Source: a virus
Length of the DNA: 48,829 bases
IMG/VR virus record: IMGVR_UViG_3300032282_004821
Span: 1-48,829 of that record
Strand: one strand, 5' to 3'
Every line of letters starts with the position of its first letter. Position 1 is the stretch's first letter. Under the pieces are notes generated by a model. It made no database searches and was not told where the DNA came from. It worked only from the letters and a program-made list of their open reading frames with translations. Shown here one piece after another: positions 8,565 to 18,330 of this stretch. The position numbers were made by a program, and so were the translations under genes.

Positions 8565-10208
8565 ATGGGCTCAATGATAACAGTAGGTTACTCAACAAGA
8601 AAGTCAAATCCTGAATTTACAGAATACTTAAAAAAAAGTTCTGGATTTAAAAAAATAAATGTTATTGAAAAAATAAATAATGGTGAAAAATCATTATCTC
8701 AAATTTATAATGAAATATTGTCTGAGTCCACAACTGACATAGTTGTTTTTTGTCATGACGACATTTATTTTGACACACCCGGATGGTATTATAAATTATT
8801 AAAACATTTTCAAAAAACTGATTATGGTATTTTAGGTGTTGCTGGAACAACCAATATGTCAGAAACAGGTAGATGGTGGGAAGCCAATACAAGAAAAAAC
8901 ATGATTGGAATTGTTAATCATGAAAGTGGTGGTAAAAAATGGACATCAAAATATTCTGAAGATTTTAATAATGGTATTAAACAATCAGTAATTGTTGACG
9001 GACTTTTTATTGCAGTTAATAAACAAAGAATTAAAAGTGACTTTATTGAATCTTTCAAAGGATTTCACTTTTACGATATTTCCTTTTGTTTTGAAAACTA
9101 TATACAAGATGTTAAAGTTGGTGTCATTACAAATATCAGAATTACACATAAATCTATTGGCGAAACTAATGAACAGTGGGAAAAAAATAGAATTCAGTTT
9201 GTTGAAAAATATAAAAATAATTTACCGGCCAAATCGCCGTTTGACCCAAATAAAAAAATAAAAGTTTTATTATCTTGTTTATTTTTCAAAGAGTTTACTG
9301 GTTCAGAATTATATGTTTTTGAACTTGCTAAAAGTCTAATGAAACTTAATTGTAGTGTTACTGTATTATCTCAAATAGGAGGACCTTTAACAGACATGGC
9401 AAAAAAGATAGGAATTAAATGTTTGTCTTATGAAAATGCGCCGGGGTTTAAATTGGGTGATGGAGTTTGGTCATTTAATGGGCCAAATGGAAATGAAGTT
9501 TCAAAATTAAATTCTTTATATAAAATATCAGATGTTGATTTTGATATAATACATATTCAACATAAACCAGTTGTTGAAAGAATTATTAATATGTATCCTG
9601 AAATAGATATTATCTATACAATACATTCTGAGGTTATTGATTTAGAAAATCCAATAAAACATGATTCTATAAAAAAATACATAGCAATCAGGCCTGAAAT
9701 AAAAAAATATATGGAAGATTATTTTGATATTAATGGTGATTTAATTGAGGTAATATATAATCCAGTTGATAATGAAAAATTCAAACATAGTAATATTAAA
9801 GAAGAAGATTGTTTAGTTTTTGTTGGTACGATTGATTATTTAAGAGAAAAAACAATTAAAGATTTAGTTGAAAAAACAAAAGAAAGAGAAATGGAATTGT
9901 GGATAATTGGTCAAAATAAATCAAATTATTTACAAGACGTTTTACAAAATTCACATGTAAAACATTTTCCACCGACATGGAATGTTGAGCAATATATTAC
10001 AAAATGTAAAGAAACTGCAGGAGTTCAATTAGGTAGGACAACTATTGAAAGTTGGATGTGTAATAAACCATCTTGGATTTATAAAGTAGATTCTAATGGG
10101 GACATTTTAGAAATAATAAAAACTGAACCCCCTTCTGACATTGAAAAGTATTATTCAATGAATGTTGCTCAGCAAATAAAAAATGAATATATTAAAATAT
10201 TATCATGA
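8565..10208 (+). CDS. Two-domain glycosyltransferase (GT2-like + GT4-like)
   Basis: 547 residues. Residues 1 to about 225 look like a GT-A (family 2-like) domain: DIVVFCHDDIYFDTPGW supplies a DxD-like motif, and VIVDGLFIAVNK with FHFYDISFCF resembles the acceptor region. Residues about 230-547 look like a GT-B domain (IKVLLSCLFFKEFTGSELYVFELAKSL; LVFVGTIDYLREK; GRTTIESWMCNKPSWIY). A fusion of two transferases could make two successive linkages. The start ATG is preceded by an A-rich leader without Shine-Dalgarno. The 3' end overlaps the next gene by 4 nt. Confidence 0.7.
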   Translation: MGSMITVGYSTRKSNPEFTEYLKKSSGFKKINVIEKINNGEKSLSQIYNEILSESTTDIVVFCHDDIYFDTPGWYYKLLKHFQKTDYGILGVAGTTNMSETGRWWEANTRKNMIGIVNHESGGKKWTSKYSEDFNNGIKQSVIVDGLFIAVNKQRIKSDFIESFKGFHFYDISFCFENYIQDVKVGVITNIRITHKSIGETNEQWEKNRIQFVEKYKNNLPAKSPFDPNKKIKVLLSCLFFKEFTGSELYVFELAKSLMKLNCSVTVLSQIGGPLTDMAKKIGIKCLSYENAPGFKLGDGVWSFNGPNGNEVSKLNSLYKISDVDFDIIHIQHKPVVERIINMYPEIDIIYTIHSEVIDLENPIKHDSIKKYIAIRPEIKKYMEDYFDINGDLIEVIYNPVDNEKFKHSNIKEEDCLVFVGTIDYLREKTIKDLVEKTKEREMELWIIGQNKSNYLQDVLQNSHVKHFPPTWNVEQYITKCKETAGVQLGRTTIESWMCNKPSWIYKVDSNGDILEIIKTEPPSDIEKYYSMNVAQQIKNEYIKILS

Positions 10209-11365
10209 AAATCGGAGTTATTGGTGCCGAAAAAGAAGGGATTGCGTTCTCACTCATATGTAAAAAAAATGGATATGATGTGATGATTTCAGATGAAAAT
10301 GAAGATTTAATTTTTAATTTAAATCAAGGAGTTTATTTATCAAACGATAATAGTGTAAAAAAACTTTTATTTGAAAGTGACCCTTTAGAAACAACAACGT
10401 CAATTATAGATATAATAAAACATAGTGATATTATCTTTGTATTTGTGCAAACTCCTTTAAATATTGATGGCGATTATGATACAAAGAATGTTTTTGATGT
10501 GTTAAAATATTTTCATAATTGTTCTTCTTTAGATATTCCATTATATGACAAAAAATTTGTTGTTTGTTGTTCGACGAATATTGGTGAAGTAGAAGAAATA
10601 CAAAAAAGATTATCTATGTTCAGCATTCAAGTGGCATATAATCCATTTTTTGTATATGAAGATAATGCTGTAAAAGAAATTGAAGAGTCGGATATTGTTT
10701 TAATTGGAACTGAATTTGAATCATTATCAAATGATTTAATTAATTTATATCGCAAAATTCAAACAAAATCCATCAATGCATTTGTAATGTCCACAAAAGC
10801 GTCTGAGATGACCAAATTATCAATAAACTCTATGGTTGCTTATAAACTATCGTATTCTAATATGATAGGGGATATTGCAACTAAAATGGGGTTTAAAAGT
10901 GAAATGAATTTAATATTTAAAGCAATAGGTACAGATAAAAGAATTGGTGAAAAATCTTTAAATTATAATTTTGGATTTGATGGTTCACATTTGTATGGTG
11001 ATAATAAATCATTAAATCACTTTATAAAAAAAATAGAAATAGATAATAGTTTAATTCAAGGTGTTGAGGATTTTAATGAATCTCATTTGATTTTTTTGAA
11101 AAACTATTATTTGAATTTAAACCCAAATAAAACTGTCCCGTTTATTGTTGATGAATTAGGATTAAAAAAAACAAACGGTCTTGTTGAAAACTCTAAAAAA
11201 TATCAACTATGTGTTTCTTTACTAGAGGAAGGATATACATTAAATGTTATTATCAACGAAAAACCAACCAAAGAATTAAATAACTTAAGTGAATCTTTTA
11301 ACAATAAAATTAAATTTTTTAAAAGTGATGCACATTTAAACGGATATAAAATTAAATTAAATTAA
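10205..11365 (+). CDS. UDP-glucose/GDP-mannose dehydrogenase-like protein lacking catalytic residues
   Basis: 386 residues with the overall plan of nucleotide-sugar 6-dehydrogenases. An N-terminal Rossmann domain (KIGVIGAEKEG, a poor GxGxxG) is followed by VQTPL and a central helix with ASEMTKLSINSM and AYKLSYSN, equivalent to the conserved EMxKxxxN region. Key residues are gone. The segment aligned with GFGGSCFPKD reads GFDGSHLYGD, so the catalytic Cys is His262 and the Lys is Gly265. The PEFL Glu is replaced in NPFFV (Phe148). It is probably not an oxidising dehydrogenase and may bind a nucleotide sugar or act differently. It sits just before a UDP-GlcNAc 2-epimerase. Confidence 0.7.
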   Translation: MKIGVIGAEKEGIAFSLICKKNGYDVMISDENEDLIFNLNQGVYLSNDNSVKKLLFESDPLETTTSIIDIIKHSDIIFVFVQTPLNIDGDYDTKNVFDVLKYFHNCSSLDIPLYDKKFVVCCSTNIGEVEEIQKRLSMFSIQVAYNPFFVYEDNAVKEIEESDIVLIGTEFESLSNDLINLYRKIQTKSINAFVMSTKASEMTKLSINSMVAYKLSYSNMIGDIATKMGFKSEMNLIFKAIGTDKRIGEKSLNYNFGFDGSHLYGDNKSLNHFIKKIEIDNSLIQGVEDFNESHLIFLKNYYLNLNPNKTVPFIVDELGLKKTNGLVENSKKYQLCVSLLEEGYTLNVIINEKPTKELNNLSESFNNKIKFFKSDAHLNGYKIKLN

Positions 11366-11370
11366 AAAAT

Positions 11371-12465
11371 ATGGAAAATTTATTAAAAAAAACAGTAATA
11401 ACAATAACCGGTATTAGACCAGATTTTATTAGAATGTCTGAGATTTTTAAAAAATTAGACGTTAGTTTTAATCACATATTAATTCATACAGGGCAACATT
11501 TTGATAAACTATTGTCTGATGTATTTTTTGAAGAATTAGATATAAGGAAACCGGACTATAATCTTGAAATTGGTGGTATTGGTAAAGAACATTTTCATCA
11601 ATCAGCAGAATTATCTGTAAAAATAATAGAACTAATTAGAAATAAAAATTTGAATCCCGATTTAATAATTTTTTTAGGGGACTCAAATTCAGTTACATCG
11701 GCAATTCCTTTAAAAAAAGAAGGATATAAAATTGCCCATATAGAGGCCGGCATGCGTTCTTATGATAAAAGAATGTTAGAAGAAATTAATAGAATTGTGT
11801 GTGACCATTGTAGCGATTTTTTATTTGTTTATCATGAAAACTACAAAAAAAGAGTGATGAAAGAAAATATTAATCCAAAAAATATTTTTGTTGTTGGTAA
11901 TACAATAGTTGAGGTTGCAAAAAAAATGAAATTTGAATATCAATCAAAAAGAAACCAAATTATTCTTGATATTCATAGGCCTGAAAATTTTAAACATAAA
12001 AATAGAATGATTAAAATTTTCGAATTTGCGCAACAAATGTCAAATAATTATAAATTAAAAATTAAAATGATTGGATTTAAAAGAACTATTGATTATATGA
12101 ATGAATTTGGTATTGACCCATCATTATATAATATTGAAGTAGTTGGTTTGATGTCATTCAAAACATATATTGAATCGGTTTATAATTCTAAATTTATTAT
12201 TTCAGATTCAGGTACCGCCCAAGAAGAGCCATCTATATTTAATACTCCAGTTTTAGTACCAAGAGATTACACAGAAAGACCTGAATCTGTAGAAAATAAT
12301 TGTTCTTTTATGATTCCTATTGAAAATTTAACAAATGATGTTATTTTAAACATTAATAAATGGTTAATTGATATTTTTAATGGAAATAAAAAAATAGAAA
12401 CTGATTGGTTAGGTAACGGAACAACATCCGATAAAATAATTGAAATATTAAAATCGTCATTATAA
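11371..12465 (+). CDS. wecB: UDP-N-acetylglucosamine 2-epimerase (non-hydrolysing)
   Basis: 364 residues; interconverts UDP-GlcNAc and UDP-ManNAc for glycan synthesis in the cytoplasm. Family motifs are clear: GIRPDFIRM near residue 14, TGQHFD near 39, FLGDSNSV near 99, HIEAGMRSYDKRMLEEINR near 124, HRPEN, and the C-terminal SDSGTAQEEPSIFNTPVLV and RDYTERPE block. The length is close to the usual 360-380. The stop overlaps the next start by 1 nt. With a dehydrogenase-like neighbour this would look like a ManNAcA pathway, but that neighbour lacks its catalytic Cys. Confidence 0.88.
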   Translation: MENLLKKTVITITGIRPDFIRMSEIFKKLDVSFNHILIHTGQHFDKLLSDVFFEELDIRKPDYNLEIGGIGKEHFHQSAELSVKIIELIRNKNLNPDLIIFLGDSNSVTSAIPLKKEGYKIAHIEAGMRSYDKRMLEEINRIVCDHCSDFLFVYHENYKKRVMKENINPKNIFVVGNTIVEVAKKMKFEYQSKRNQIILDIHRPENFKHKNRMIKIFEFAQQMSNNYKLKIKMIGFKRTIDYMNEFGIDPSLYNIEVVGLMSFKTYIESVYNSKFIISDSGTAQEEPSIFNTPVLVPRDYTERPESVENNCSFMIPIENLTNDVILNINKWLIDIFNGNKKIETDWLGNGTTSDKIIEILKSSL

Positions 12466-13286
12466 TGAAAATATCTATAGTAACATCTTATTACAACAGA
12501 AAATCTCAATTTATTAATACTATTGAGACAATTAAACATTCCAAACAAATCGACAATACTGAATTAATTGTTGTTGATGATTGTTCGTCTCCTGAGCACA
12601 GGCTAGAAGATATTCTTGAAAAATATCCATTTATAAAATTAATTAGATTAGAATCTAAAGATAGATGGTATACAAACCCTTGTGTACCTTTTAATAAAGG
12701 TATTAAAGAGTCTTCTGGTGATATAATAGTAATGCAAAATCCAGAATGTTTACATGTTGGAGACATACTATCTGACTTAGTGAATAAAATAGATGATGAC
12801 AAGTATATAACTCAGGCGGTATATTCTTTAGATAAATTTAATACTGAAAAAATATCTAAATTAGATTATAATGATTCTAATGTTTTTGATAAAATCAAAA
12901 ATGAAATATTACCAATGAATAATTCAACTTATATTGCCGAAGGAAAAGACTGTTGGTATAATCATTCAAAATATAGAGCGGCATCATATCACTTTTTAGG
13001 AGCAATAACTAAAAATAATATGAATAAATTAAATGGTTTTGATGAAAGATATTCAAATGGGATTGGTTATGATGACGATGAACTATTGTTTAGAATTAAA
13101 TTACTTGGATTGAATATTCAAATACATGATGACCCATTTGCAATTCACCAATGGCATTATAGTGAAAACAATTTTTTTGCAAAATCACCTGACATTGGAG
13201 CAGCAATTAGTAAAAACAATAATTTGTTTATTAATGTGACTTCAAAATTAACAAATCCTTTTGTTAATAATGATATAAATAATTAA
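12465..13286 (+). CDS. Glycosyltransferase family 2
   Basis: 273 residues, GT-A fold. The N-terminus KISIVTSYYNRKSQFINTIET, then ELIVVDDCSSPE and GIKESSGDIIVMQNPE (replacing the usual DxD region) are typical of GT2. A C-terminal acceptor segment YSNGIGYDDDELLFRIKLLGL carries the ED-like catalytic acidic cluster. Likely cytoplasmic, substrate unknown. It overlaps the epimerase stop codon by 1 nt and belongs to the same operon. Confidence 0.8.
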   Translation: MKISIVTSYYNRKSQFINTIETIKHSKQIDNTELIVVDDCSSPEHRLEDILEKYPFIKLIRLESKDRWYTNPCVPFNKGIKESSGDIIVMQNPECLHVGDILSDLVNKIDDDKYITQAVYSLDKFNTEKISKLDYNDSNVFDKIKNEILPMNNSTYIAEGKDCWYNHSKYRAASYHFLGAITKNNMNKLNGFDERYSNGIGYDDDELLFRIKLLGLNIQIHDDPFAIHQWHYSENNFFAKSPDIGAAISKNNNLFINVTSKLTNPFVNNDINN

Positions 13287-13303
13287 AATATTAATTCCTC
13301 ATA

Positions 13304-14812
13304 ATGAAAATAATCGGATTTACACAAATAAGAAATGAATTATCAAAAGGTAATTTAATAAATTGGCTAAGACAAATGTTTGAAATTTGTGAATATGTAT
13401 ATATATACGACCAAAATTCTGACGATGGTAGTAAAATAGTTTATAAAAACTACCCTAATTTAATAGTAATTGAATCAGAAATTAATGATTTTAAAAACGA
13501 AATAACATGTAAAAGTATATTGTTAGAAAAATTATTAAAAGAACATCCCGATACCGATTTTATTCTTTGGTTAGATGGTGATAGTTTATTAGATAGAAAT
13601 TTAACTAACAATAATAACAAACTAATTAATTCAATTTGTGAACAAGCGCAAAAAAATAAAATAGACGGTATTTTATTTAAACATTATAATTTGTGGAGAA
13701 GTGATGTGTATTATAGAATAGATAATAGTTATCATAATTTAAATAATGGTGTATGTGCACTATGGAGAAATAATGGAAATTTATCTTTTAATAAAACAAA
13801 TGGATTGCATTTACCTCAATACCCAAATGGCATTAAGAAAATGGATAGAATTGATTTTGGTATAATACATAGAGGGTTTGCAACTGATTATCAAATAATG
13901 ACAAAATATGATGTTTATAAATCTTATGGCCAAAATGGATGGGATTTGGATAGGTTATTAGATGAATCTACATTAGATGTGGTAAAAATAGATGAAAATA
14001 CATTACCAAAATGGTTTGAAATAACTGATAAAATAATACCAACAGAAAAAGAAAAAATAATAGACATTTATAATAAAAGAACAAATAAAAATATTGAAAT
14101 CATATCTTTAATATTCAAGTCGGTAGATTATTTGAAATTAATATATAATGAATTAAAAAGCGATAAATGTAAGTTAGATGGATGGGATGTTTCAGTTAGA
14201 ATTGTTGCTAATGATGCAACTCCAGAAGTTATTGAAAATCTAAAAACACTTGATATTCCGTATACAATATATAATGACCCAAAACCTAATGATTATTATT
14301 TAAATCGTGTTTATCGTTGTTTTAATCATGCAGGTAAAACCAGTAAATCTGATAATATTTGTTTTGTTAATTCAGATATGGTTTTTAGTGAGGGATGGTT
14401 ATTTAATTTATTAAAACATCATGATGGTATTAATATCCCATGTTCTAAACTTGTTGAAAGTGGAAAAATGTTAAGTGGTACTCATGCAATTTCTTATAAT
14501 TGCGGAAAAACACCAAAAGATATAAATTATACATTATGGAATGATTTTGTTAAAGAAAATAAAACCGATGAGATAAAAGATAGTGGTTTATATATGCCAT
14601 GCATATTTGAAAAAAATCGTTTTATTGAGAGTGGTATGTACCCTGAAGGTAATATTTATTCTGATGGAAGTATTGGTACTTTAAATGGTGGCGTTATTCA
14701 AAGTGGGGATGATTGGTATATTAGAAAATTGGAAAAAGAATATAATATGAAACATGTTACCGTATTTGATTCATTGGTTTATCATATACAGGAGGGTGAA
14801 AAAGATGAGTAA
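13304..14812 (+). CDS. Two-domain GT-A glycosyltransferase
   Basis: 502 residues with two transferase-like halves. Residues 1 to about 260 contain YVYIYDQNSDDGS and FILWLDGDSLLDRN (a DxD-type motif), resembling the GT2/GT92-like group. Residues about 265-502 contain WDVSVRIVANDATPEVIENL, ICFVNSDMVFSEGWL (again NSD in the DxD position) and SGDDWYIRKLEKEY. A fusion of two GT-A domains is likely. The last 8 nt overlap the start of the following methyltransferase. Confidence 0.65.
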   Translation: MKIIGFTQIRNELSKGNLINWLRQMFEICEYVYIYDQNSDDGSKIVYKNYPNLIVIESEINDFKNEITCKSILLEKLLKEHPDTDFILWLDGDSLLDRNLTNNNNKLINSICEQAQKNKIDGILFKHYNLWRSDVYYRIDNSYHNLNNGVCALWRNNGNLSFNKTNGLHLPQYPNGIKKMDRIDFGIIHRGFATDYQIMTKYDVYKSYGQNGWDLDRLLDESTLDVVKIDENTLPKWFEITDKIIPTEKEKIIDIYNKRTNKNIEIISLIFKSVDYLKLIYNELKSDKCKLDGWDVSVRIVANDATPEVIENLKTLDIPYTIYNDPKPNDYYLNRVYRCFNHAGKTSKSDNICFVNSDMVFSEGWLFNLLKHHDGINIPCSKLVESGKMLSGTHAISYNCGKTPKDINYTLWNDFVKENKTDEIKDSGLYMPCIFEKNRFIESGMYPEGNIYSDGSIGTLNGGVIQSGDDWYIRKLEKEYNMKHVTVFDSLVYHIQEGEKDE

Positions 14813-15449
14813 CGAGAGAATACAAATTAATATGGAAGAATTTATAAATTTATCTAATAAATTTATAAAAACTGAAGAAATAAAAAATATAATGGAAATT
14901 GGCTCTTTAGATGGTGCCGATTCATTATTTTTTAAATCAAAATATCCTAAAGCGAATGTATTTTGTATTGAGGGATTACCCGATAACTATAACACTTATT
15001 TAAAAGATTTAACTACAATAATACCAATAAATGCAGTTATTTCTGATTATGATGGCGTTATAAAATACCATAAAAAAAACATAAACGGTATACATGGTAT
15101 TTTAGATAGGGGTAAAAAATATGGCAGTGAAACTTTAGAATTACAATGTTATACAATAAAAAAAATTTGTGATGACTATAAAATAAATTCTTTAGATTTA
15201 GTTAAAATTGATGCTGAGGGTGCAACATTTGAAATTTTAAATAGTATGGGTAATATGTTAAAAACAATAAAAATAATGCACATAGAGACTGAATCATATC
15301 CATTTTTTATTAATCAAAAATTACATGATGAAGTTTATGATTTTTTAGTTAATAATAAATTTACTATGGTAGATTTTTCAAAAGTTAAAATATCTAATGA
15401 CGGGTACCAACATGATTCTGTTTGGGTAAACAATAATGTTTTAAAATAA
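14805..15449 (+). CDS. FkbM-family SAM-dependent methyltransferase
   Basis: 214 residues from ATG 14805; an in-frame earlier ATG at 14754 would add an unlikely hydrophobic leader inside the upstream gene. The SAM-binding motif is IMEIGSLDGADSLFF. It is followed by NVFCIEGLPDNY, and the hallmark FkbM segment LDLVKIDAEGATFEIL near residues 125-145. It likely O-methylates a sugar. Unusually for this window, GGAGGG at 14791-14796 lies 8 nt before the ATG, which may be a real ribosome-binding site or chance within the upstream coding sequence. Confidence 0.8.
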   Translation: MSNERIQINMEEFINLSNKFIKTEEIKNIMEIGSLDGADSLFFKSKYPKANVFCIEGLPDNYNTYLKDLTTIIPINAVISDYDGVIKYHKKNINGIHGILDRGKKYGSETLELQCYTIKKICDDYKINSLDLVKIDAEGATFEILNSMGNMLKTIKIMHIETESYPFFINQKLHDEVYDFLVNNKFTMVDFSKVKISNDGYQHDSVWVNNNVLK

Positions 15450-15462
15450 TATTTAAAAAATA

Positions 15463-16380
15463 ATGAAAAAAGGTTGGATAGTAAACGACACTCTAACGTG
15501 TATACCCGGAACAAAAACATTTTGGCACGATTTATTAGATTGGATACCCGAATTAAAAGATAAATGTAATGGGTTTACAGAGTTTTCAATTTTACCAAAA
15601 TATATAGAAAATGAATGGTTAATTAATGAACGTCCTGATTACATTATTAGAAATGCAACATATTTTAGAAAACTTAAACTACCTGTTAAAACTATAAGTT
15701 TACTACAAGATTTATCACCAAATAATCAAGAACAAATAGATGTGTGTAATAATTCTAATATTGTTGTTTTCAATTCTCCATATACCAAATCACACTATGA
15801 AAATAAAATAACTTCCCCATCAATAATGATACCAATTGGTGTAGATTTTAATAAATTCATACCTATAGAAAAAAATTTTAATGAAGAATTAGGTATTTTA
15901 AATAATTCAATTTTATTTATAGGCTCATCATCTTATAACCCAAAAGGTTTTGATATTATGCTGGACATTATTAACAATACTGATTATAATTTTTGTTTAG
16001 TAATGAAAGACGATTATCAATCAAATAATCCAAGAGTTAAAGTATTCAATAGAATTAACCATGACACACTCATTAAAGTTATTAATTCTTGTGAATTATT
16101 AGTATGTACTTCAAGGGAAGAAACATTACATCTTGCGGGCGTTGAAGCGGCTTCCTGTAACTTACCTTTAGTTACATCCAATGTGGGAATATATTATAAT
16201 TTAGAGAATGGTGCTTGGGGTAGAAATATAAAATCTTTTGATTATTTAGATTTTATCCATGAAATAGAATATGTGAAAAATAATTTAAGCACATTTAGTC
16301 CAAGAAATGAATTTTTAAATATGGGATTAGACACAGAAACATGTAAAAAAAATTGGATTGAACTAATTAAAAATATTTAA
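15463..16380 (+). CDS. Glycosyltransferase, GT4/group 1
   Basis: 305 residues, GT-B. The donor-binding half is clear: NNSILFIGSSSYNPKGFDIMLDI, then SCELLVCTSREETLHLAGVEAASCNLPLV, which holds the E-x7-E motif of GT4 enzymes, and SNVGIYYNL. The N-terminal acceptor half is short (GWIVNDTLTCIPGTKTFWHDLLDW). Cytoplasmic, substrate unknown. It starts 13 nt after the FkbM gene and ends before a 41-bp AT-rich gap with no recognised promoter. Confidence 0.8.
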   Translation: MKKGWIVNDTLTCIPGTKTFWHDLLDWIPELKDKCNGFTEFSILPKYIENEWLINERPDYIIRNATYFRKLKLPVKTISLLQDLSPNNQEQIDVCNNSNIVVFNSPYTKSHYENKITSPSIMIPIGVDFNKFIPIEKNFNEELGILNNSILFIGSSSYNPKGFDIMLDIINNTDYNFCLVMKDDYQSNNPRVKVFNRINHDTLIKVINSCELLVCTSREETLHLAGVEAASCNLPLVTSNVGIYYNLENGAWGRNIKSFDYLDFIHEIEYVKNNLSTFSPRNEFLNMGLDTETCKKNWIELIKNI

Positions 16381-16421
16381 CACTTTACATAAAATTGTTT
16401 AATTTTTATTTTTAATAAATT

Positions 16422-16949
16422 ATGAATAAATACGCATATGGAAATTGGCATCATTCTGACTTTATAGTTCAGTTAGTAACTTCAATAAATTGTCAAACTT
16501 ATCTTGAATTAGGAATATACGACGGCTCTACTTTAGAAAGAGTTAGTAAAATTGTGCCAAGAGTAATTGGTGTGGACATTAAAGATATCAGAAAAAATAA
16601 AAATATTTCTGAATTTCATTTATCAAACACAAATGATTTTTTAAATAATTTTTACGATAAAGTTGATGTTGTTTTTATAGATGCCGACCATTCTTTTGAA
16701 TCAGTTAAATCAGATTTTGAAAATGTTTTAAAAAATTTAAATGAATTTGGTGTAATAATTTTACATGACACTGACCCAGTAAGTGAAAAATATTTGGATA
16801 AGGGGTATTGTGGTGATTCATATAAAATGATTGATTGGATAAAAGAAAATCATTCTGAAATGGATATATTAACATTACAAATTTCTGAAGCCGGGTTAAC
16901 TATAATAAAACGTTCCCATGAACGTAGAGTAAATAAATTTATACTATGA
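16422..16949 (+). CDS. Class I SAM methyltransferase (Methyltransf_24-like)
   Basis: 175 residues. The SAM motif YLELGIYDGSTLERVSK, then VIGVDIKDIRKN, VDVVFIDADHSFESVKSDFENVLK and GVIILHDTDPVSEKY fit the cephalosporin-hydroxylase/rhamnosyl O-methyltransferase-like group. A sugar O-methyltransferase is the likely role in this setting. Its stop overlaps the start of the epimerase gene by 4 nt. Confidence 0.8.
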   Translation: MNKYAYGNWHHSDFIVQLVTSINCQTYLELGIYDGSTLERVSKIVPRVIGVDIKDIRKNKNISEFHLSNTNDFLNNFYDKVDVVFIDADHSFESVKSDFENVLKNLNEFGVIILHDTDPVSEKYLDKGYCGDSYKMIDWIKENHSEMDILTLQISEAGLTIIKRSHERRVNKFIL

Positions 16950-17902
16950 ACAAAATATTAGTTGTTGGAGGCGCTGGTTATATTGGCGGATTAACTTGCG
17001 ATTATTTAATTAGAGATGGTTTTGACGTAACCGTATACGATAACTTGTTATATGAAAACAGGTTTTTAAAAGAAATATCATTCATTTATGGTGATATTAG
17101 AGACACAAAAAAATTATACAAAATATCTGAAGATTTCGATGTTATTGTTTTAATGGCTGCACTTGTTGGAGACCCAGCATGTAGTATTGACCCAATATTA
17201 ACAGAAGAAATAAATTTTCAAGCAATTAAAAATTTATGCGATGTTATATCACCAGATAAACATTTAATTTTTATGTCAACATGTTCTGTTTATGGAACAC
17301 AAGATGGATTATTAAATGAAGAAAGTGAAACAAACCCGTTATCCTCATACGCATCCACCAAATTAAAAGCGGAAAAATATGTTTTAAACAGAGGTGGTAC
17401 AATATTCAGATTAGGAACAGTATTTGGATTAGGCGACACATACTCAAGATTAAGAATGGATTTGGTTGTAAATGTGTTGACAATGAAATCAATTAAATAT
17501 GGTGAGATTACCATTAATGGAGGAGAACAATGGAGGCCAATAATTGCGGTTAAAGATATTGCAGAATACATTGTAGAAGCATGTAAAGAAAAATATATGG
17601 GAATATTTGTAATATCATTAGAAAATGTCATTATTAAAGAATTAGGCGAAAAAATTTCAAAACTAATACCAAACACAAAAATAAATTATGTTGATATATC
17701 ATTTCAGGATGCCAGAAATTATCGTGTTGACAATTCTAAAGCTTTAAATACTTTTAAATATAAACCAAAAATTACTGTAGAAGAAGAAGTTAGTAGAATG
17801 ATTAAAATATTTTTTGAAAATAGGGTTGATAACCCTGAAGATAAAATTTACCATAATGGAGCTTACTTAAAAAATAAAAAAGAAAATAACGAATCAATAT
17901 GA
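16946..17902 (+). CDS. NAD-dependent nucleotide-sugar epimerase/dehydratase (extended SDR)
   Basis: 318 residues. The N-terminal cofactor motif is VGGAGYIGG (GxxGxxG), then YGDIRD, LMAALVGDP, and the active site: STCSVYG supplies Ser/Thr and SSYASTKLKAEKY, near residue 135, supplies the YxxxK pair. The C-terminal half binds the nucleotide sugar (GGEQWRPIIAVKDIAEYIV). Likely a UDP- or dTDP-sugar 4-epimerase or dehydratase; exact reaction not decidable from sequence. It overlaps both neighbours by 4 nt. Confidence 0.85.
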   Translation: MNKILVVGGAGYIGGLTCDYLIRDGFDVTVYDNLLYENRFLKEISFIYGDIRDTKKLYKISEDFDVIVLMAALVGDPACSIDPILTEEINFQAIKNLCDVISPDKHLIFMSTCSVYGTQDGLLNEESETNPLSSYASTKLKAEKYVLNRGGTIFRLGTVFGLGDTYSRLRMDLVVNVLTMKSIKYGEITINGGEQWRPIIAVKDIAEYIVEACKEKYMGIFVISLENVIIKELGEKISKLIPNTKINYVDISFQDARNYRVDNSKALNTFKYKPKITVEEEVSRMIKIFFENRVDNPEDKIYHNGAYLKNKKENNESI

Positions 17903-18318
17903 ATGAAATAAAAATATTAAATGGCGGATTATCAATAGACGATAGAGGTTCTGTAAAATTTGTAAATGATTTTAACTTTATTGGTGTTAAAAGATTTTAT
18001 CAAGTAGAAAATCATAGACAAGGATTTATTAGAGCATGGCACGGACATAAAAAAGAAGGTAAATATGTTTACGTTACAAATGGGACGGCATTAATTGGGG
18101 TTGTTGATATGGAAACAGAAAAAATAAATAAATTTATACTAAGTTCAAAACAACCAAAAATATTGTATATCCCTGAAGGAAATTATAACGGATTTAAATC
18201 ATTAGAAGATAATACGTCAATCATATTTTTTTCAACATCAACAATAGAAGAAAGTACCGGTGATGACATAAGAATGCCATATGATAAATGGAATATATGG
18301 GAAGAAGAATATAGATAA
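17899..18318 (+). CDS. dTDP-4-dehydrorhamnose 3,5-epimerase-like cupin
   Basis: 139 residues, RmlC/WxcM-like cupin. The strand pattern DDRGSVKFVNDF, FIRAWHGHKKEGKYVYV and the C-terminal EESTGDDIRMPYDKWNIW are typical of RmlC-like nucleotide-sugar epimerases and isomerases. The WHGH segment would hold the catalytic His. It is shorter than full RmlC (about 180), closer to the FdtA/WxcM isomerases. Placed between an SDR epimerase and an RmlD-like reductase, so it probably remodels a 4-keto sugar. Confidence 0.75.
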   Translation: MNEIKILNGGLSIDDRGSVKFVNDFNFIGVKRFYQVENHRQGFIRAWHGHKKEGKYVYVTNGTALIGVVDMETEKINKFILSSKQPKILYIPEGNYNGFKSLEDNTSIIFFSTSTIEESTGDDIRMPYDKWNIWEEEYR

Positions 18319-18330
18319 AATAATAATAAT

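Noticed and set aside
14754-14804. ATG 14754 as start of the FkbM methyltransferase
   Set aside because: The added segment lies inside the preceding gene and is hydrophobic and unlike the family; ATG 14805 follows a GGAGGG site.
17290-17676. 128-residue antisense reading frame in the SDR gene
   Set aside because: It lies wholly opposite a well-conserved epimerase and has no recognisable domain; treated as a shadow.
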